This document shows positions 35,273 through 43,820 of a DNA stretch of 64,000 nucleotides, piece after piece. The stretch's first letter is position 1. Each line of letters opens with the position of its first letter. The DNA is taken from NCBI RefSeq assembly GCF_027912455.1, contig NZ_CP115446.1, forward strand, positions 1,697,501 through 1,761,500, read 5' to 3'. The position numbers were made by a program, and so were the translations under genes. A model generated the notes under the pieces. The model was not told the origin of the DNA and did not search any database. It saw nothing but the letters and a program-made list of their open reading frames with translations. Origin of the DNA: Aurantiacibacter sp. MUD61. GTDB lineage: Bacteria; Pseudomonadota; Alphaproteobacteria; Sphingomonadales; Sphingomonadaceae.

Positions 35273-36316
35273 TCACGATGAGGCGATGTCGATCACGTAG
35301 CGATGTGGCATGTCACCGGCGGCGAGGGTATCCCAAGCCTTGGCGATCTCGCTTCCCTTTATCACCTCAATGTCCGGTGTGACCCCATGTTCAGCACAGA
35401 AATCGAGCATTTCCTGCGTTTCATTCACTCCGCCGATCATGGTGCCAGCGACTGCCCGGTTACCGAAGATCAGTGTTCCGCCAGAAACTTCCGGTATAGG
35501 CTCCGGCGCACCGACAAGCACCAGCGTCCCGTAGGGGCGCAGCAGCGGTGTATAGCTATCGACCGAGTGGCCGACTGGTATGGTGTCGAGGATCAGGTGA
35601 AACCTTCCGGCAGCAGCACCCATCGCTTCTTCGTCTGTCGAAACGAGAAGCTCAGACGCACCAGCAGCCTTGGCGGCGGCCTCTTTGTCATTGGAGCGGG
35701 AGATTACTGTGACTTCGGCTCCCAGGGCTTTCGCTAACTTGACCGCCATATTACCGAGGCCGCCCATGCCGATCACGGCAACCTTTTGACCCTCTTTGAC
35801 CCCCCAGCGCTTAAGCGGAGAGTAGGTCGTTATCCCGGCACAAAGTAGCGGGGCCGCGTGAGCCATATCGAGAGCATCCGGCACTCTGCATACAAATTCC
35901 TGACGCACAACGATGTGATCCGAGTAACCGCCCTGGCTGATGCCGCCATGCCGATCAGGCACGCCGTATGTGAACGTTGATCCTTCAACGCAGAACTGCT
36001 CCTCGCCGCCATCGCAAAATTCGCAATTTTGGCAGCTATCGACCATGCATCCGACTGCTACCCGGTCACCTTTGGCAAATGAAGAAACAGCACTGCCGAC
36101 CTCTTCGACCACCCCGACAATCTCATGCCCCGGGATCATGGGATAGTGACTCATCCCCCAATCGTCATGCGCGAAGTGGAGGTCACTATGGCAGATGCCG
36201 CAATGGCTGATCGTGATCCGGACATCTTCCGGCTTCAGGTCGCGGCGTTCGCAGGTAATCTGGTGAATCGCGTCGGTAGGGCTTTCGACACCCCAGCCAT
36301 TTGCAGTCGTCGGCAT
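35273..36316 (-). CDS. Zinc-dependent NAD(P) alcohol dehydrogenase (YahK/CAD-like)
   Basis: A 347-residue medium-chain dehydrogenase. The catalytic zinc ligands are in CGICHSDLHFA and in the GHEIVG motif. The structural zinc Cys cluster reads CQNCEFCDGGEEQFC. The Rossmann motif is GMGGLG, and the strand that follows ends in ISRS, which favours NADP(H). The sequence pattern matches the YahK/cinnamyl alcohol dehydrogenase group that reduces aldehydes broadly. The ATG has GGGGGAG upstream on the minus strand. It is monocistronic by spacing, with a gap of 275 bases before the SDR gene. Confidence 0.92.
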   Translation of the reverse strand: MPTTANGWGVESPTDAIHQITCERRDLKPEDVRITISHCGICHSDLHFAHDDWGMSHYPMIPGHEIVGVVEEVGSAVSSFAKGDRVAVGCMVDSCQNCEFCDGGEEQFCVEGSTFTYGVPDRHGGISQGGYSDHIVVRQEFVCRVPDALDMAHAAPLLCAGITTYSPLKRWGVKEGQKVAVIGMGGLGNMAVKLAKALGAEVTVISRSNDKEAAAKAAGASELLVSTDEEAMGAAAGRFHLILDTIPVGHSVDSYTPLLRPYGTLVLVGAPEPIPEVSGGTLIFGNRAVAGTMIGGVNETQEMLDFCAEHGVTPDIEVIKGSEIAKAWDTLAAGDMPHRYVIDIASS

Positions 36317-36591
36317 AATCGCACTCCCCCCTGAATTAACATGCGCTCTCTGGATGTGTTAGCAGGCTTCTGTCGATTTCCATAACGTCATCGATCGGCC
36401 TGAACTCGAGGCCATCGGAATGACAAGGTTCTTTGCAGAAGTGGATTAAGCCTGGCAGAAAAGGCCGTATTTCGGCAACCGTCGTCCATCAGGCGAACCT
36501 GCCCTTCTTAAACGCACATTCCTGCAAGAAATTCAGCGTCAGATTTCCGCCAAATCTACTGCCATTCGAATACTTGGGCGGCTGCTGAGCG

Positions 36592-37422
36592 CTAACTTTC
36601 AGCGGGGCGGCCTTCGCTTTCCTCATGCGCTTGTGCCAGGGTCTTGGCGCGTTTGCGCAATGTGCCGGGAAACCACTTGCCGACAAAGCCCATCTTGCGC
36701 GCGGTTTTGCCGACGAGGGTGTGCACCTTGTCGCCATGCACCGCGTCCCAGGCTTCCTGCGCGACTTGCTCGACCGGAGTGAATTCCAGGCCCGCTTTCA
36801 TGACGCTGTCGCGGATCGGCGTGTTGCGGCTGCGGTTGGGCGGGTTCTGCAGCAGCGGCGTGTCGATGAAGCTGGGCATGATCGAGCGGGCCTTGATCCC
36901 CAGATGCGCCCATTCGGCATCGAGGCTTTCGGTCATGGAGCGCACGCCAGCCTTGGTCGCGCCATACACGCTCTGGTTCGCCATGCCGTAAATCGCTGCC
37001 GCGCTGGCGGTGTTGAGGAGGCATGATCCGGGTGCTGCCGCCTTGAGGTACGGGAACGCGGCCTTCGCGCCGTAGAACATCGCGCGCAGGTTTACGTCGA
37101 GCAGAAGGTCGAGCTCTTCATGCGTGACCTCGGTCAGCGGGCCGCCCGATGGCAAGCCGGCATTGTTGGCGAGGACATCAAGCCGCCCGCCGGTGTGCTG
37201 CGTGAAAGCGGACAACGCCTCGTCCCACGCAGCGCGGTCCGTCACATCGAATTTGTAAGTGTGGCATTGGCCGTCGGGAAGCAGCGCTCTGGTCTCATCC
37301 ATTCCCTGCTGGTTGCGGTCGGAAATGCCGACGAGCCAGCCTTGTGCTGCGAAATGCTGCGCCATCGCGCGGCCGATCCCGCTGCCGCCGCCGGTGATGA
37401 AAATGCTCTTTTGTGTGGCCAT
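36592..37422 (-). CDS. Short-chain dehydrogenase/reductase, paralogue 1
   Basis: A 276-residue SDR of the classical type with cofactor motif TGGGSGIG, NNAG, catalytic Ser in NTASAAA and YGATK (Tyr and Lys). The start is ATG 37422, preceded by GGGAGAGG on the minus strand; a longer frame begins at 37473 without support. It ends in a basic C-terminal tail of about 40 residues, longer than in many SDRs. It is clearly paralogous to the following gene (same PSFIDTPLL and LEFTPVE segments), so the pair arose by tandem duplication. The substrate is unknown. Confidence 0.9.
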   Translation of the reverse strand: MATQKSIFITGGGSGIGRAMAQHFAAQGWLVGISDRNQQGMDETRALLPDGQCHTYKFDVTDRAAWDEALSAFTQHTGGRLDVLANNAGLPSGGPLTEVTHEELDLLLDVNLRAMFYGAKAAFPYLKAAAPGSCLLNTASAAAIYGMANQSVYGATKAGVRSMTESLDAEWAHLGIKARSIMPSFIDTPLLQNPPNRSRNTPIRDSVMKAGLEFTPVEQVAQEAWDAVHGDKVHTLVGKTARKMGFVGKWFPGTLRKRAKTLAQAHEESEGRPAES

Positions 37423-37469
37423 TTCTGCCTCTCCCTTGACCGTCGCTATCATGCGATTGGAAGGGCTGG

Positions 37470-38285
37470 TCAACCCATGGGTTTTAGACCCTTGAGCGCC
37501 AGTTCGCGCGATTTGTTGCGGATGTATGATGGCATCCAGCGCGCCGCAGTAGCGATCTTCTTGGCAGTTGCGCCAATGGGATTGTGCAGTCTGTCGCCAT
37601 GCACCGCGCGCCAGAAAGTCTCGGCCACATCTTCCACGGGTGTGAACTCAAGGCCCGCCGCCTGTACGCGGTCGCGGATCGGGGTGTTGTCGCCATGATG
37701 GCTCGATTGCGCGAGCAAAGGCGTGTCGATGAAGCTGGGCATCACATCGGTCACGCGGATGCCGTCTGCCGCCCATTCGACATCGAGGCTCTCGGTGATC
37801 GCGCGCACGCCGAATTTGCTGGCGCAATAGACGGTCATGCCCGCCTGCCCGTAAAGGCCCGCGGCACTGCAAGTGCTCACCAGGCAGGAGCCGGGTGCAG
37901 CCTCTTTCAAAAAGGGATAGGCGGCACGCGCGCCGTAGATGACGCCGTTGAGATTGATCGCGAGCGTGCGGTCGATCTCCTCGGTCGTCAGATCCGCCAA
38001 ATCGCCGCCCAGCGGTACGCCCGCATTGTTGGCAAGGCAATCGATCCGCCCGCCACAAGCCTCATGAAATTCCTTGAGCGCGCGCTCCCACTGCTCGGGC
38101 TCGCGCACGTCGAGCATGTGCGAAGACCATGTGCCTTCGGGCAGTAATGCGCTGGTCTGAGCCATGCCATCTTCGCTGATATCGGCGAGGCCGACGAACC
38201 ATCCACCGCGCGAAAACCGCTGCGCAATAGCGCGCCCGATGCCCGATCCGCCTCCGGTGATGAGTATGCTTTTGTAGTCAGTCAT
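37470..38285 (-). CDS. Short-chain dehydrogenase/reductase, paralogue 2
   Basis: A 271-residue classical SDR with TGGGSGIG at the N-terminus, NNAG, Ser in STCSAAG and the YCASK catalytic pair. It shares with the downstream paralogue the segments MPSFIDTPLL, NTPIRD and LEFTPVEDVA. It lies 47 bases upstream of that gene on the same strand, so both may be co-transcribed. A palindromic element at 38331-38418 lies just upstream of its start. The reaction is NAD(P)-dependent oxidoreduction of an unknown alcohol or ketone. Confidence 0.9.
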   Translation of the reverse strand: MTDYKSILITGGGSGIGRAIAQRFSRGGWFVGLADISEDGMAQTSALLPEGTWSSHMLDVREPEQWERALKEFHEACGGRIDCLANNAGVPLGGDLADLTTEEIDRTLAINLNGVIYGARAAYPFLKEAAPGSCLVSTCSAAGLYGQAGMTVYCASKFGVRAITESLDVEWAADGIRVTDVMPSFIDTPLLAQSSHHGDNTPIRDRVQAAGLEFTPVEDVAETFWRAVHGDRLHNPIGATAKKIATAARWMPSYIRNKSRELALKGLKPMG

Positions 38286-38330
38286 GAGAGCGTGACTGGC
38301 GGCTGTTTACATTAATGTCAATTCCCACGT

Positions 38331-38418
38331 CCGTTCGTCCTGAGCTTGTCGGAAGCGAAGCTGGCCAAACGGTCAACGGCGAGCAGAAAACGCCCTTCGA
38401 CAAGCTCAGGACGAACGG
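38331..38418. repeat. Long inverted repeat, sphingomonad-type palindromic element
   Basis: A 21-base arm at 38331-38351 (CCGTTCGTCCTGAGCTTGTC plus one G) is the exact reverse complement of 38398-38418. The 46 bases between them form the loop. The same core (TTCGTCCTGAGCTTGTCGAA) is, as I recall, scattered through many sphingomonad genomes like a REP/ERIC element. Here it lies between the S9 peptidase stop and the start of an SDR gene. Transcribed, it would form a very stable stem and could end or protect the peptidase message. Confidence 0.8.
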
Positions 38419-38433
38419 AGCGGTGCAGCTCCT

Positions 38434-40398
38434 TTACAGCCCCACATGCTCCTTGCCGGTGCGGATTTCGGCGGTCGAGGCTTCCAGTACATCGCCCACC
38501 GGCTCGGCGCGCCCGCCCAGCACTTCGGCGAGGAAATTCTCCGCAATCGCATTGAAAGCGATGTTGTTTTCCGGCCGGGCGAAGCCGTGGCCTTCATCGG
38601 GAAAGAGCACATAGGTGACGGGCACTCCGTCGCGCTCCATGGCTTCCACGATCTGGTCGCTTTCCGCCTGCTTCACACGCGGATCGTTCGCGCCCTGGCC
38701 GATCAGCAGCGGCTTGGTGATTTCGTTCGCCTTGTAGAGCGGGGAAATCGACTTCAGGAATTCGACACCTTCGGGCGTAGTGGGGTCACCCATGCGCTCG
38801 TGAAATTGTTTCACCATCGGCTCCCAATAGGGCGGGATCGTCTCCAGCAGCGTTTCGAGATTGGACGGGCCGACGATGTCGACGCCGCAGGCGAAGACAT
38901 CGGGCGTAAAGGTCAGGCCGACCAGCGTGGCGTAGCCGCCATAGGAGCCGCCCATAATGGCCACCTTGTCGCGCTCGGCAATGCCCTGTTCGATCGCCCA
39001 TTCGACCGCGTCGATGAGGTCGTCGTGCATTTTGCCCGACCATTCCTTATCGCCGGCCGAGATGAAACTTTTGCCGAAGCCGGTGGAGCCGCGGAAATTG
39101 ACGCTCAGCACCGCATAGCCGCGATTGGCGAGCCATTGATGCGCGCGGTTATAGCCATAGCCATCGCGCGCCCACGGGCCGCCATGGACCAGCAACACCA
39201 TCGCGACCGGCGCTTGCGGAATGCCGGTCGCGTCCGGGTCAGATTGCGGGGGCAGGGTGAGGTAGCTTGGCAGGGTCAGCCCGTCGCGGGCTTTGATTTC
39301 ACGCGCGTGCATGGTCTGGAGCGGTGCGCCTTCGAGTTCCGGCTTGGTCACGTAGAATTGCGTCAGCGTTTCGGTATCGCGATCGAACAGATAGCTGGCG
39401 ATCGGGCCGGTCAGCGGGTCGTTCCACACCAGCCAACGGCGATCGTCATCGGTGCGCGATTGGACGCCGAAATCACCGTCCAGCCGCTCACGCAGCCAGG
39501 CAAAGGCCGAGCCGATGTCCGGATCGATCGCGTGATGTTCGGTGCGAAGGTACGTAACGCTATAGGCTTGCACTACGCCGGTCTTGGCATGGCGCATGGT
39601 GCCGCCGATATCCGCCTTGTCGTGTTCGGCGATCAGCGTGCGCTCGCCTGTGGCGGTATCTTCGGCAAATAGCGCGGCCGTGTCGCGGCCACGGCTGTCG
39701 AGCCAATACAGGACGCTGCCATCGGTCGTGTAGCCCGCCATACCGGTGGTAAGAGCATCGTCCAGCCCGGTGGTCTCGCGCGGTTCTTCCGCCACAACGC
39801 CATTTACGATCTCATGCATGTCCGTGCCGCCCGCAGCATTCTGGCGCACGGCCCAGCGCAGGGTGAGGCTGTCATCCGCTTCGAATCCGGCCCATTCATT
39901 GTTCTCGAACACCAGCTCCAGCTCACCCGTGTTCAGATTGAGCAGGTGGACATCGTGAAAGCGCGGATCGCGATTGTTGAGGCCGATCAGGATCTTGTCG
40001 CGAATGGTCTCGGACCCGCCGACGACCTGCACGCGCGTGTCCTCGAAGGGAGTGAGGCATTTCTCCTCAGCACCTTCCTCCGCCGTGACGGGAACGGTGT
40101 AGAGCAGGAAGTTCTCATCGCCTTCCTTGTCGCGGATGTAAAGCAGGCTCTGGCTATCGGGCGCCCAGAAATATTGCGGGATCGGGCGGTCCTTGGCGCT
40201 GGTCATGCGGCGCGGATTGTCGGGATCGTCTGCCGGGGCCATGAAGACATTCATCACGCCTTCCCAAGGGGCCATCCAGCTGACCCACTTGCCATCGGGG
40301 CTGATCTTGCCTCCGGCGCGGGAGGGATTTCCAAACAGGTCATCACGGCTGATGAGCCTGGTGGAAGATACGCGGTCAGCGGCGGTGGAATTTGTCAT
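38434..40398 (-). CDS. S9-family prolyl oligopeptidase-like peptidase
   Basis: A 654-residue serine peptidase of the acylaminoacyl-peptidase/DPP type. The first 390 residues form a beta propeller (WD40-like/TolB-like). The C-terminal alpha/beta hydrolase domain carries the triad Ser485 (in GGSYGGYA), Asp572 (in ANDPRV) and His604 (in DEGHGF). There is no signal peptide, so it is probably cytoplasmic and degrades short peptides. The length is normal. It ends 16 bases from an inverted repeat that may serve as its terminator. Confidence 0.93.
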   Translation of the reverse strand: MTNSTAADRVSSTRLISRDDLFGNPSRAGGKISPDGKWVSWMAPWEGVMNVFMAPADDPDNPRRMTSAKDRPIPQYFWAPDSQSLLYIRDKEGDENFLLYTVPVTAEEGAEEKCLTPFEDTRVQVVGGSETIRDKILIGLNNRDPRFHDVHLLNLNTGELELVFENNEWAGFEADDSLTLRWAVRQNAAGGTDMHEIVNGVVAEEPRETTGLDDALTTGMAGYTTDGSVLYWLDSRGRDTAALFAEDTATGERTLIAEHDKADIGGTMRHAKTGVVQAYSVTYLRTEHHAIDPDIGSAFAWLRERLDGDFGVQSRTDDDRRWLVWNDPLTGPIASYLFDRDTETLTQFYVTKPELEGAPLQTMHAREIKARDGLTLPSYLTLPPQSDPDATGIPQAPVAMVLLVHGGPWARDGYGYNRAHQWLANRGYAVLSVNFRGSTGFGKSFISAGDKEWSGKMHDDLIDAVEWAIEQGIAERDKVAIMGGSYGGYATLVGLTFTPDVFACGVDIVGPSNLETLLETIPPYWEPMVKQFHERMGDPTTPEGVEFLKSISPLYKANEITKPLLIGQGANDPRVKQAESDQIVEAMERDGVPVTYVLFPDEGHGFARPENNIAFNAIAENFLAEVLGGRAEPVGDVLEASTAEIRTGKEHVGL

Positions 40399-40455
40399 GT
40401 AAGCTCCCGGTTGGTCCCGATGGGGGAGGTAGGGAGCCGCAGGCGTGTTGCCAAC

Positions 40456-41073
40456 CTAAAGCGCCGGATTGTTGTAGCAATGCCAGGTGAAGATCGCCGT
40501 CGCGCCGCGGTGGGGTCGCCACGGTTCGGCGAGGGCGCGGGTGGCTTTTTCGTCTGGGCGCTCTTCCAGCCCGAGAATTTTGCCGATGCCTGCCATCACC
40601 GCTAGGTCTCCAGCGGGCCAGATGTCGGGGCGACCCTCGGCAAACAGCAGGTAGATCTCAGCCGACCACCGGCCGATGCCCTTGATCTTCGTGAGTTCTG
40701 CGATCGCCTCTTCATCGTCTGCGGGGAGATTGTCGAAATTGACCTCTTCCGCGCTGACGAGCTCGCAGAGAGACCGGGCATAGCCCTGCTTCTGCCGCGA
40801 TAGTCCGCAGGCGCGCAGCGTGTCGAAATCGCGTTCAACCAAGCAGGCAGGCGTGAAGTCTTCGCCCAGCTCCGCTTCGAGCTTGTTCCACATGCTGGAG
40901 GCGGCAGCGACGCTCACCTGCTGGCCCACGATGGTGCGCAGCAGCGTCTTGTAGCCAGTCTCCCGGATGCGCGGCTCAGGGTAGCCCGCTTTCGCCAGCG
41001 CATCGGCAATCGCCGGTTCGCGGCGTGCCACTTCGTCCAGCGCGGTTTTGATCTGAGCGGCGGTCAGCCCCAT
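40456..41073 (-). CDS. DNA-3-methyladenine glycosylase II (AlkA-type)
   Basis: A 205-residue base excision repair glycosylase of the HhH-GPD family. The helix-hairpin-helix LTKIKGIGRWSAEIYLLF and the catalytic Asp in WPAGDLAVMAG are present. It excises alkylated purines such as 3-methyladenine. The frame is open far upstream to 41481, but that part overlaps the ferredoxin gene antisense and has no homology, so ATG 41073 (MGLTAAQIK) is taken. It lacks the N-terminal AlkA domain of E. coli, as is normal for the short class. It is divergent from the ferredoxin gene. Confidence 0.9.
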   Translation of the reverse strand: MGLTAAQIKTALDEVARREPAIADALAKAGYPEPRIRETGYKTLLRTIVGQQVSVAAASSMWNKLEAELGEDFTPACLVERDFDTLRACGLSRQKQGYARSLCELVSAEEVNFDNLPADDEEAIAELTKIKGIGRWSAEIYLLFAEGRPDIWPAGDLAVMAGIGKILGLEERPDEKATRALAEPWRPHRGATAIFTWHCYNNPAL

Positions 41074-41148
41074 CCTTTGTCCATCCTTGCCAAGTGCAGC
41101 GCGATTGCCTAGCTCCGCCTCGCCCCAAGAGAGAGGAATTGCAAGCCC

Positions 41149-41466
41149 ATGCCCAAGCTTACCGTCGTCAACCGCGCAGGCGAGGAATCCACAATCGAGG
41201 TCGATGACGGCCTGACGGTAATGGAAGCGATCCGCGACAATGGCTTTGACGAGCTGCTGGCACTGTGCGGCGGCTGCTGTTCCTGCGCGACCTGCCATGT
41301 ACATGTCGATCCCGCGTTCAAGGACAAGCTGCCGGACATGGGCGAGGACGAGGACGACCTTCTCGATTCCAGCGATCACCGCGATGACAATTCGCGCCTG
41401 TCCTGCCAGATCCCATTCACGGGTGAGCTGGACGGTTTGAAAGTGACGATCGCCGAAGAGGATTAA
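41149..41466 (+). CDS. [2Fe-2S] ferredoxin, adrenodoxin-type
   Basis: A 105-residue ferredoxin. Four cluster Cys residues are visible: the C-x5-C-x2-C pattern in [12 protein letters not shown] and the fourth in LSCQIPF. The [10 protein letters not shown] acidic helix is typical of vertebrate/adrenodoxin-type ferredoxins that donate electrons to P450s or biosynthetic oxygenases in alphaproteobacteria. No partner oxygenase or reductase gene is adjacent, so its partner is unknown. GAGAGAGGAA precedes the start region. Confidence 0.93.
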   Translation: MPKLTVVNRAGEESTIEVDDGLTVMEAIRDNGFDELLALCGGCCSCATCHVHVDPAFKDKLPDMGEDEDDLLDSSDHRDDNSRLSCQIPFTGELDGLKVTIAEED

Positions 41467-41529
41467 GTTTAGCCACCTCAAGAACCAATCGCGTTGCGCA
41501 TTCGCGGCGTGAGGCCTAACTCATCTGCC

Positions 41530-42543
41530 ATGATGAACGCACCCGTCCGTACCGATACTCTCGACCTCATCGGCAATACGCCGCTCGTCCTGCTTTCCGG
41601 CCCGAGCGAGGCGGCGGGATGCGAAATCTGGGGCAAGTGCGAATTTGCCAATCCGGGCGCATCGGTCAAGGACCGCGCGGCGCTGTGGATCGTGCGCGAT
41701 GCAGAGGCGCGCGGCGAACTGAAGCCGGGCGGCACGGTCGTCGAAGGAACGGCAGGCAACACCGGCATTGGCATCGCGCTTGTCGCCAATGCGCTCGGCT
41801 ATAAGACGATCATCGTCATGCCCGACAATCAGTCGCGCGAGAAAATGGACACGCTGCGCGCATTGGGCGCAGAGCTGGTTACCGTGCCGCCGACCAAATT
41901 CGCCGACCCCAATCATTTCGTCCACACCAGTCGCCGTATTGCAGAAGACATGGACAATGCGATCTGGGCCAACCAGTTCGACAATGTCGCCAACCGTCGC
42001 GCTCATATCGAGGGCACAGCGCCCGAAATCTGGGAGCAGCTAGAGGGCCGCGTCGATGGCTTCACATGCGCTGTCGGCACGGGCGGCACGCTCGCGGGCG
42101 TCGGCATGGGGCTGAAGGAAAAGGACGAAAACGTCCGCATCGCGCTCACCGACCCGCATGGCGCGGCGCTGTATAATTACTACGCGGAAGGCGAGCTGAA
42201 GTCGGAAGGCTCATCCGTGGCTGAGGGTATCGGGCAGGGCCGCATCACCGCCAATCTGGAAGATGCGCCGGTCGACACGCAGTTTCGCATTTCCGACGAA
42301 GAGGGGCTCGACTGGGTCGCCCGCCTGCTGCGCGAGGAGGGGCTGTGCCTCGGCCTATCGAGCGGCATCAATGTGGCAGGTGCAGTCGCGCTTGGTCGCC
42401 AGCTTGTGGCGGATGGGCGCACAAACCCGCGTGTTGCGACGATCCTATGCGACAGCGGCTTTCGTTATCTCTCAACGCTCTACAATGCCGATTGGCTGCG
42501 CAAGAAAGACCTGCCCGTTTTCGACTGGCTAGGTTCATCTTGA
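41530..42543 (+). CDS. PLP-dependent cysteine synthase A-type enzyme
   Basis: A 337-residue fold-type II PLP enzyme of the cysteine synthase/CBS family. Visible are IGNTPLV near the N-terminus, the PLP Lys in ASVKDRAA, the EGTAGNTGIGIA substrate loop, the GTGGTLAGVG phosphate-binding loop and a final CDSGFRYLST. It most likely makes cysteine from O-acetylserine and sulphide. The substrate loop has TAGNTG in place of the common TSGNTG, a variant I know from many alphaproteobacterial enzymes. The starts ATG 41530 and 41533 are both possible; an earlier in-frame start at 41494 adds residues without homology. Confidence 0.88.
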   Translation: MMNAPVRTDTLDLIGNTPLVLLSGPSEAAGCEIWGKCEFANPGASVKDRAALWIVRDAEARGELKPGGTVVEGTAGNTGIGIALVANALGYKTIIVMPDNQSREKMDTLRALGAELVTVPPTKFADPNHFVHTSRRIAEDMDNAIWANQFDNVANRRAHIEGTAPEIWEQLEGRVDGFTCAVGTGGTLAGVGMGLKEKDENVRIALTDPHGAALYNYYAEGELKSEGSSVAEGIGQGRITANLEDAPVDTQFRISDEEGLDWVARLLREEGLCLGLSSGINVAGAVALGRQLVADGRTNPRVATILCDSGFRYLSTLYNADWLRKKDLPVFDWLGSS

Positions 42544-42561
42544 ACGGTTAGACTGCCCGCC

Positions 42562-42927
42562 ATGGCATTCGACCCACATGAAATGATGCGCGAACACGAG
42601 GCGGACAACGCGCCTTACGTGCCGCTAGGCGGGACGCGTGCGGAACGTGTGCAACGTTTGCAGGTGGGCCTGTTTGGCATCGTCGCCATGGTCTTGTTGA
42701 TCGGGCTTGCCGATATCGTTATCAGCCGGGCGCAGCAGACCGAAGCGATAACCGTGCCCGATGCAGCGCCGACGGTGGAGCCGACCGAAACCGCCGCGCC
42801 CCGCGATCCGCTGTCCGACGCGGGCGTGGTGCCGGAGCTTCCGGCTGAGCCGACGCCGACCACGAGCGCCTCGCCATCGCCTCCGCCGACCGAAGATCTC
42901 CCGCCGTCCAATGCGCAGCTGCAATAG
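42562..42927 (+). CDS. Unknown small one-pass membrane protein
   Basis: A 121-residue protein that I do not recognise. A hydrophilic N-terminus is followed by one membrane helix (about residues 37-56, GLFGIVAMVLLIGLADIVIS) and a Pro-, Thr- and Ser-rich tail (about 60-121) that would be periplasmic and disordered. Its last 17 bases overlap the next gene, so the two are probably translated together. It lies between the cysteine synthase gene and the mraZ cluster. Confidence 0.65.
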   Translation: MAFDPHEMMREHEADNAPYVPLGGTRAERVQRLQVGLFGIVAMVLLIGLADIVISRAQQTEAITVPDAAPTVEPTETAAPRDPLSDAGVVPELPAEPTPTTSASPSPPPTEDLPPSNAQLQ

Positions 42928-43780
42928 ACTACTCGCGGTACTGGCGCTGCTGCTGAGCGCGCCTGTTGCTGCGCAGGAGCCTGCGATCACGCAGGCCGAT
43001 CCGGCGCGTCCGCAACTGGCGTTGATGGGCACCATCCCGATTTATTGGGGGGAGGCCGATGGCATGGGCGATCTGATCCGCGGTGAGGCGCATGCGCATT
43101 GGGCGCGCGACGTGATCGAAGAGCATGCCCAGCCCATTCCGCTCGATTACCTGACGCCTGAAGCACTTGCGCCTTTCAATATGCTGCTGATGGCCCAGCC
43201 GCGCGGACTGACGGCTGAAGAAAATGTCGCGCTGGATGCATGGGTGCGCGGAGGCGGACGGCTTCTGCTTTTCGCCGATCCGATGATGACGGGCGAAAGC
43301 CGGTTTCACATCGGCGACAGGAGGCGGCCGCAGGATGTGGCGCTGCTCTCGCCTATTCTCACCCATTGGGGACTCGAACTCTGGCTCGATGATACGCAAG
43401 ACGAAGGCCTCTATCACATTGATCCCAACGGCGATCCTATCCCAGTCAATATGGCGGGCACCTGGCGCAGTGTTGGCGAGGCGCGCGATTGCGTCATCGA
43501 GCAGGACGATCTGCTGGCACGATGCGCGATAGGCGGGGGCGAAGTCCTGCTCGTGGCCGATGCTGCTCTGCTCGATATCATGGGCCCGTATGACGGTGCG
43601 ACCACCGCATTTGATCGACTCCTGACTCAGGCATTTCCCGATTTTGGGGACCAGGCGGGAAATGACGGTCAAAATGCTGCGACACAGACGGAGTCGCCGG
43701 AATTATCCAGCAATTCCAATTGCCACGCCGGTGACGCTAACCATGAGTGTGCGCAAATAGGCGAGGAAGATTCATCATAA
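42911..43780 (+). CDS. Secreted GldG/DUF4350-like unknown protein
   Basis: A 289-residue protein with a clear signal peptide (cleavage after APVAAQ, about 22). Its sequence, with MGTIPIYWGE, the middle LTAEENVALDAWVRGGGRLLLFADP and VLLVADAALLD, resembles the amidotransferase-like fold of the GldG or DUF4350 families, which lack catalytic residues. The role is unknown. The ATG at 42911 overlaps the end of the preceding unknown gene. The C-terminus (about the last 45 residues) is polar and probably disordered. The mraZ promoter region starts just after its stop. Confidence 0.7.
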   Translation: MRSCNRLLAVLALLLSAPVAAQEPAITQADPARPQLALMGTIPIYWGEADGMGDLIRGEAHAHWARDVIEEHAQPIPLDYLTPEALAPFNMLLMAQPRGLTAEENVALDAWVRGGGRLLLFADPMMTGESRFHIGDRRRPQDVALLSPILTHWGLELWLDDTQDEGLYHIDPNGDPIPVNMAGTWRSVGEARDCVIEQDDLLARCAIGGGEVLLVADAALLDIMGPYDGATTAFDRLLTQAFPDFGDQAGNDGQNAATQTESPELSSNSNCHAGDANHECAQIGEEDSS

Positions 43781-43790
43781 AATCAAGTAT

Positions 43791-43820
43791 TTGCACTCTT
43801 CTCCCACAATTTCCCGTAAT
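43791..43820 (+). promoter_or_regulatory. Candidate mraZ (dcw) promoter
   Basis: TTGCAC (43791-43796, 5 of 6 to the -35 consensus) and CGTAAT (43815-43820, 4 of 6 to the -10) stand 18 bp apart. The -10 hexamer falls inside the second CCC box of the repeat array. A repressor bound there would block RNA polymerase. The elements are weak enough that another start site cannot be excluded. Confidence 0.35.

Noticed and set aside
34871..35281. Plus-strand open frame through the gap before the alcohol dehydrogenase
   Set aside because: It begins inside the lipoprotein gene on the opposite strand, has no ribosome binding site, and its translation shows no domain.
38446..39672. 408-codon plus-strand frame antisense to the S9 peptidase
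   Set aside because: The minus-strand protein has an intact catalytic triad and full-length homology pattern; the antisense translation shows no motif or ribosome binding site.
40456..41481. Longer version of the glycosylase starting at 41481
   Set aside because: The extra 136 residues are antisense to the ferredoxin gene and precede the homologous start MGLTAAQIK; no homology is visible in them.
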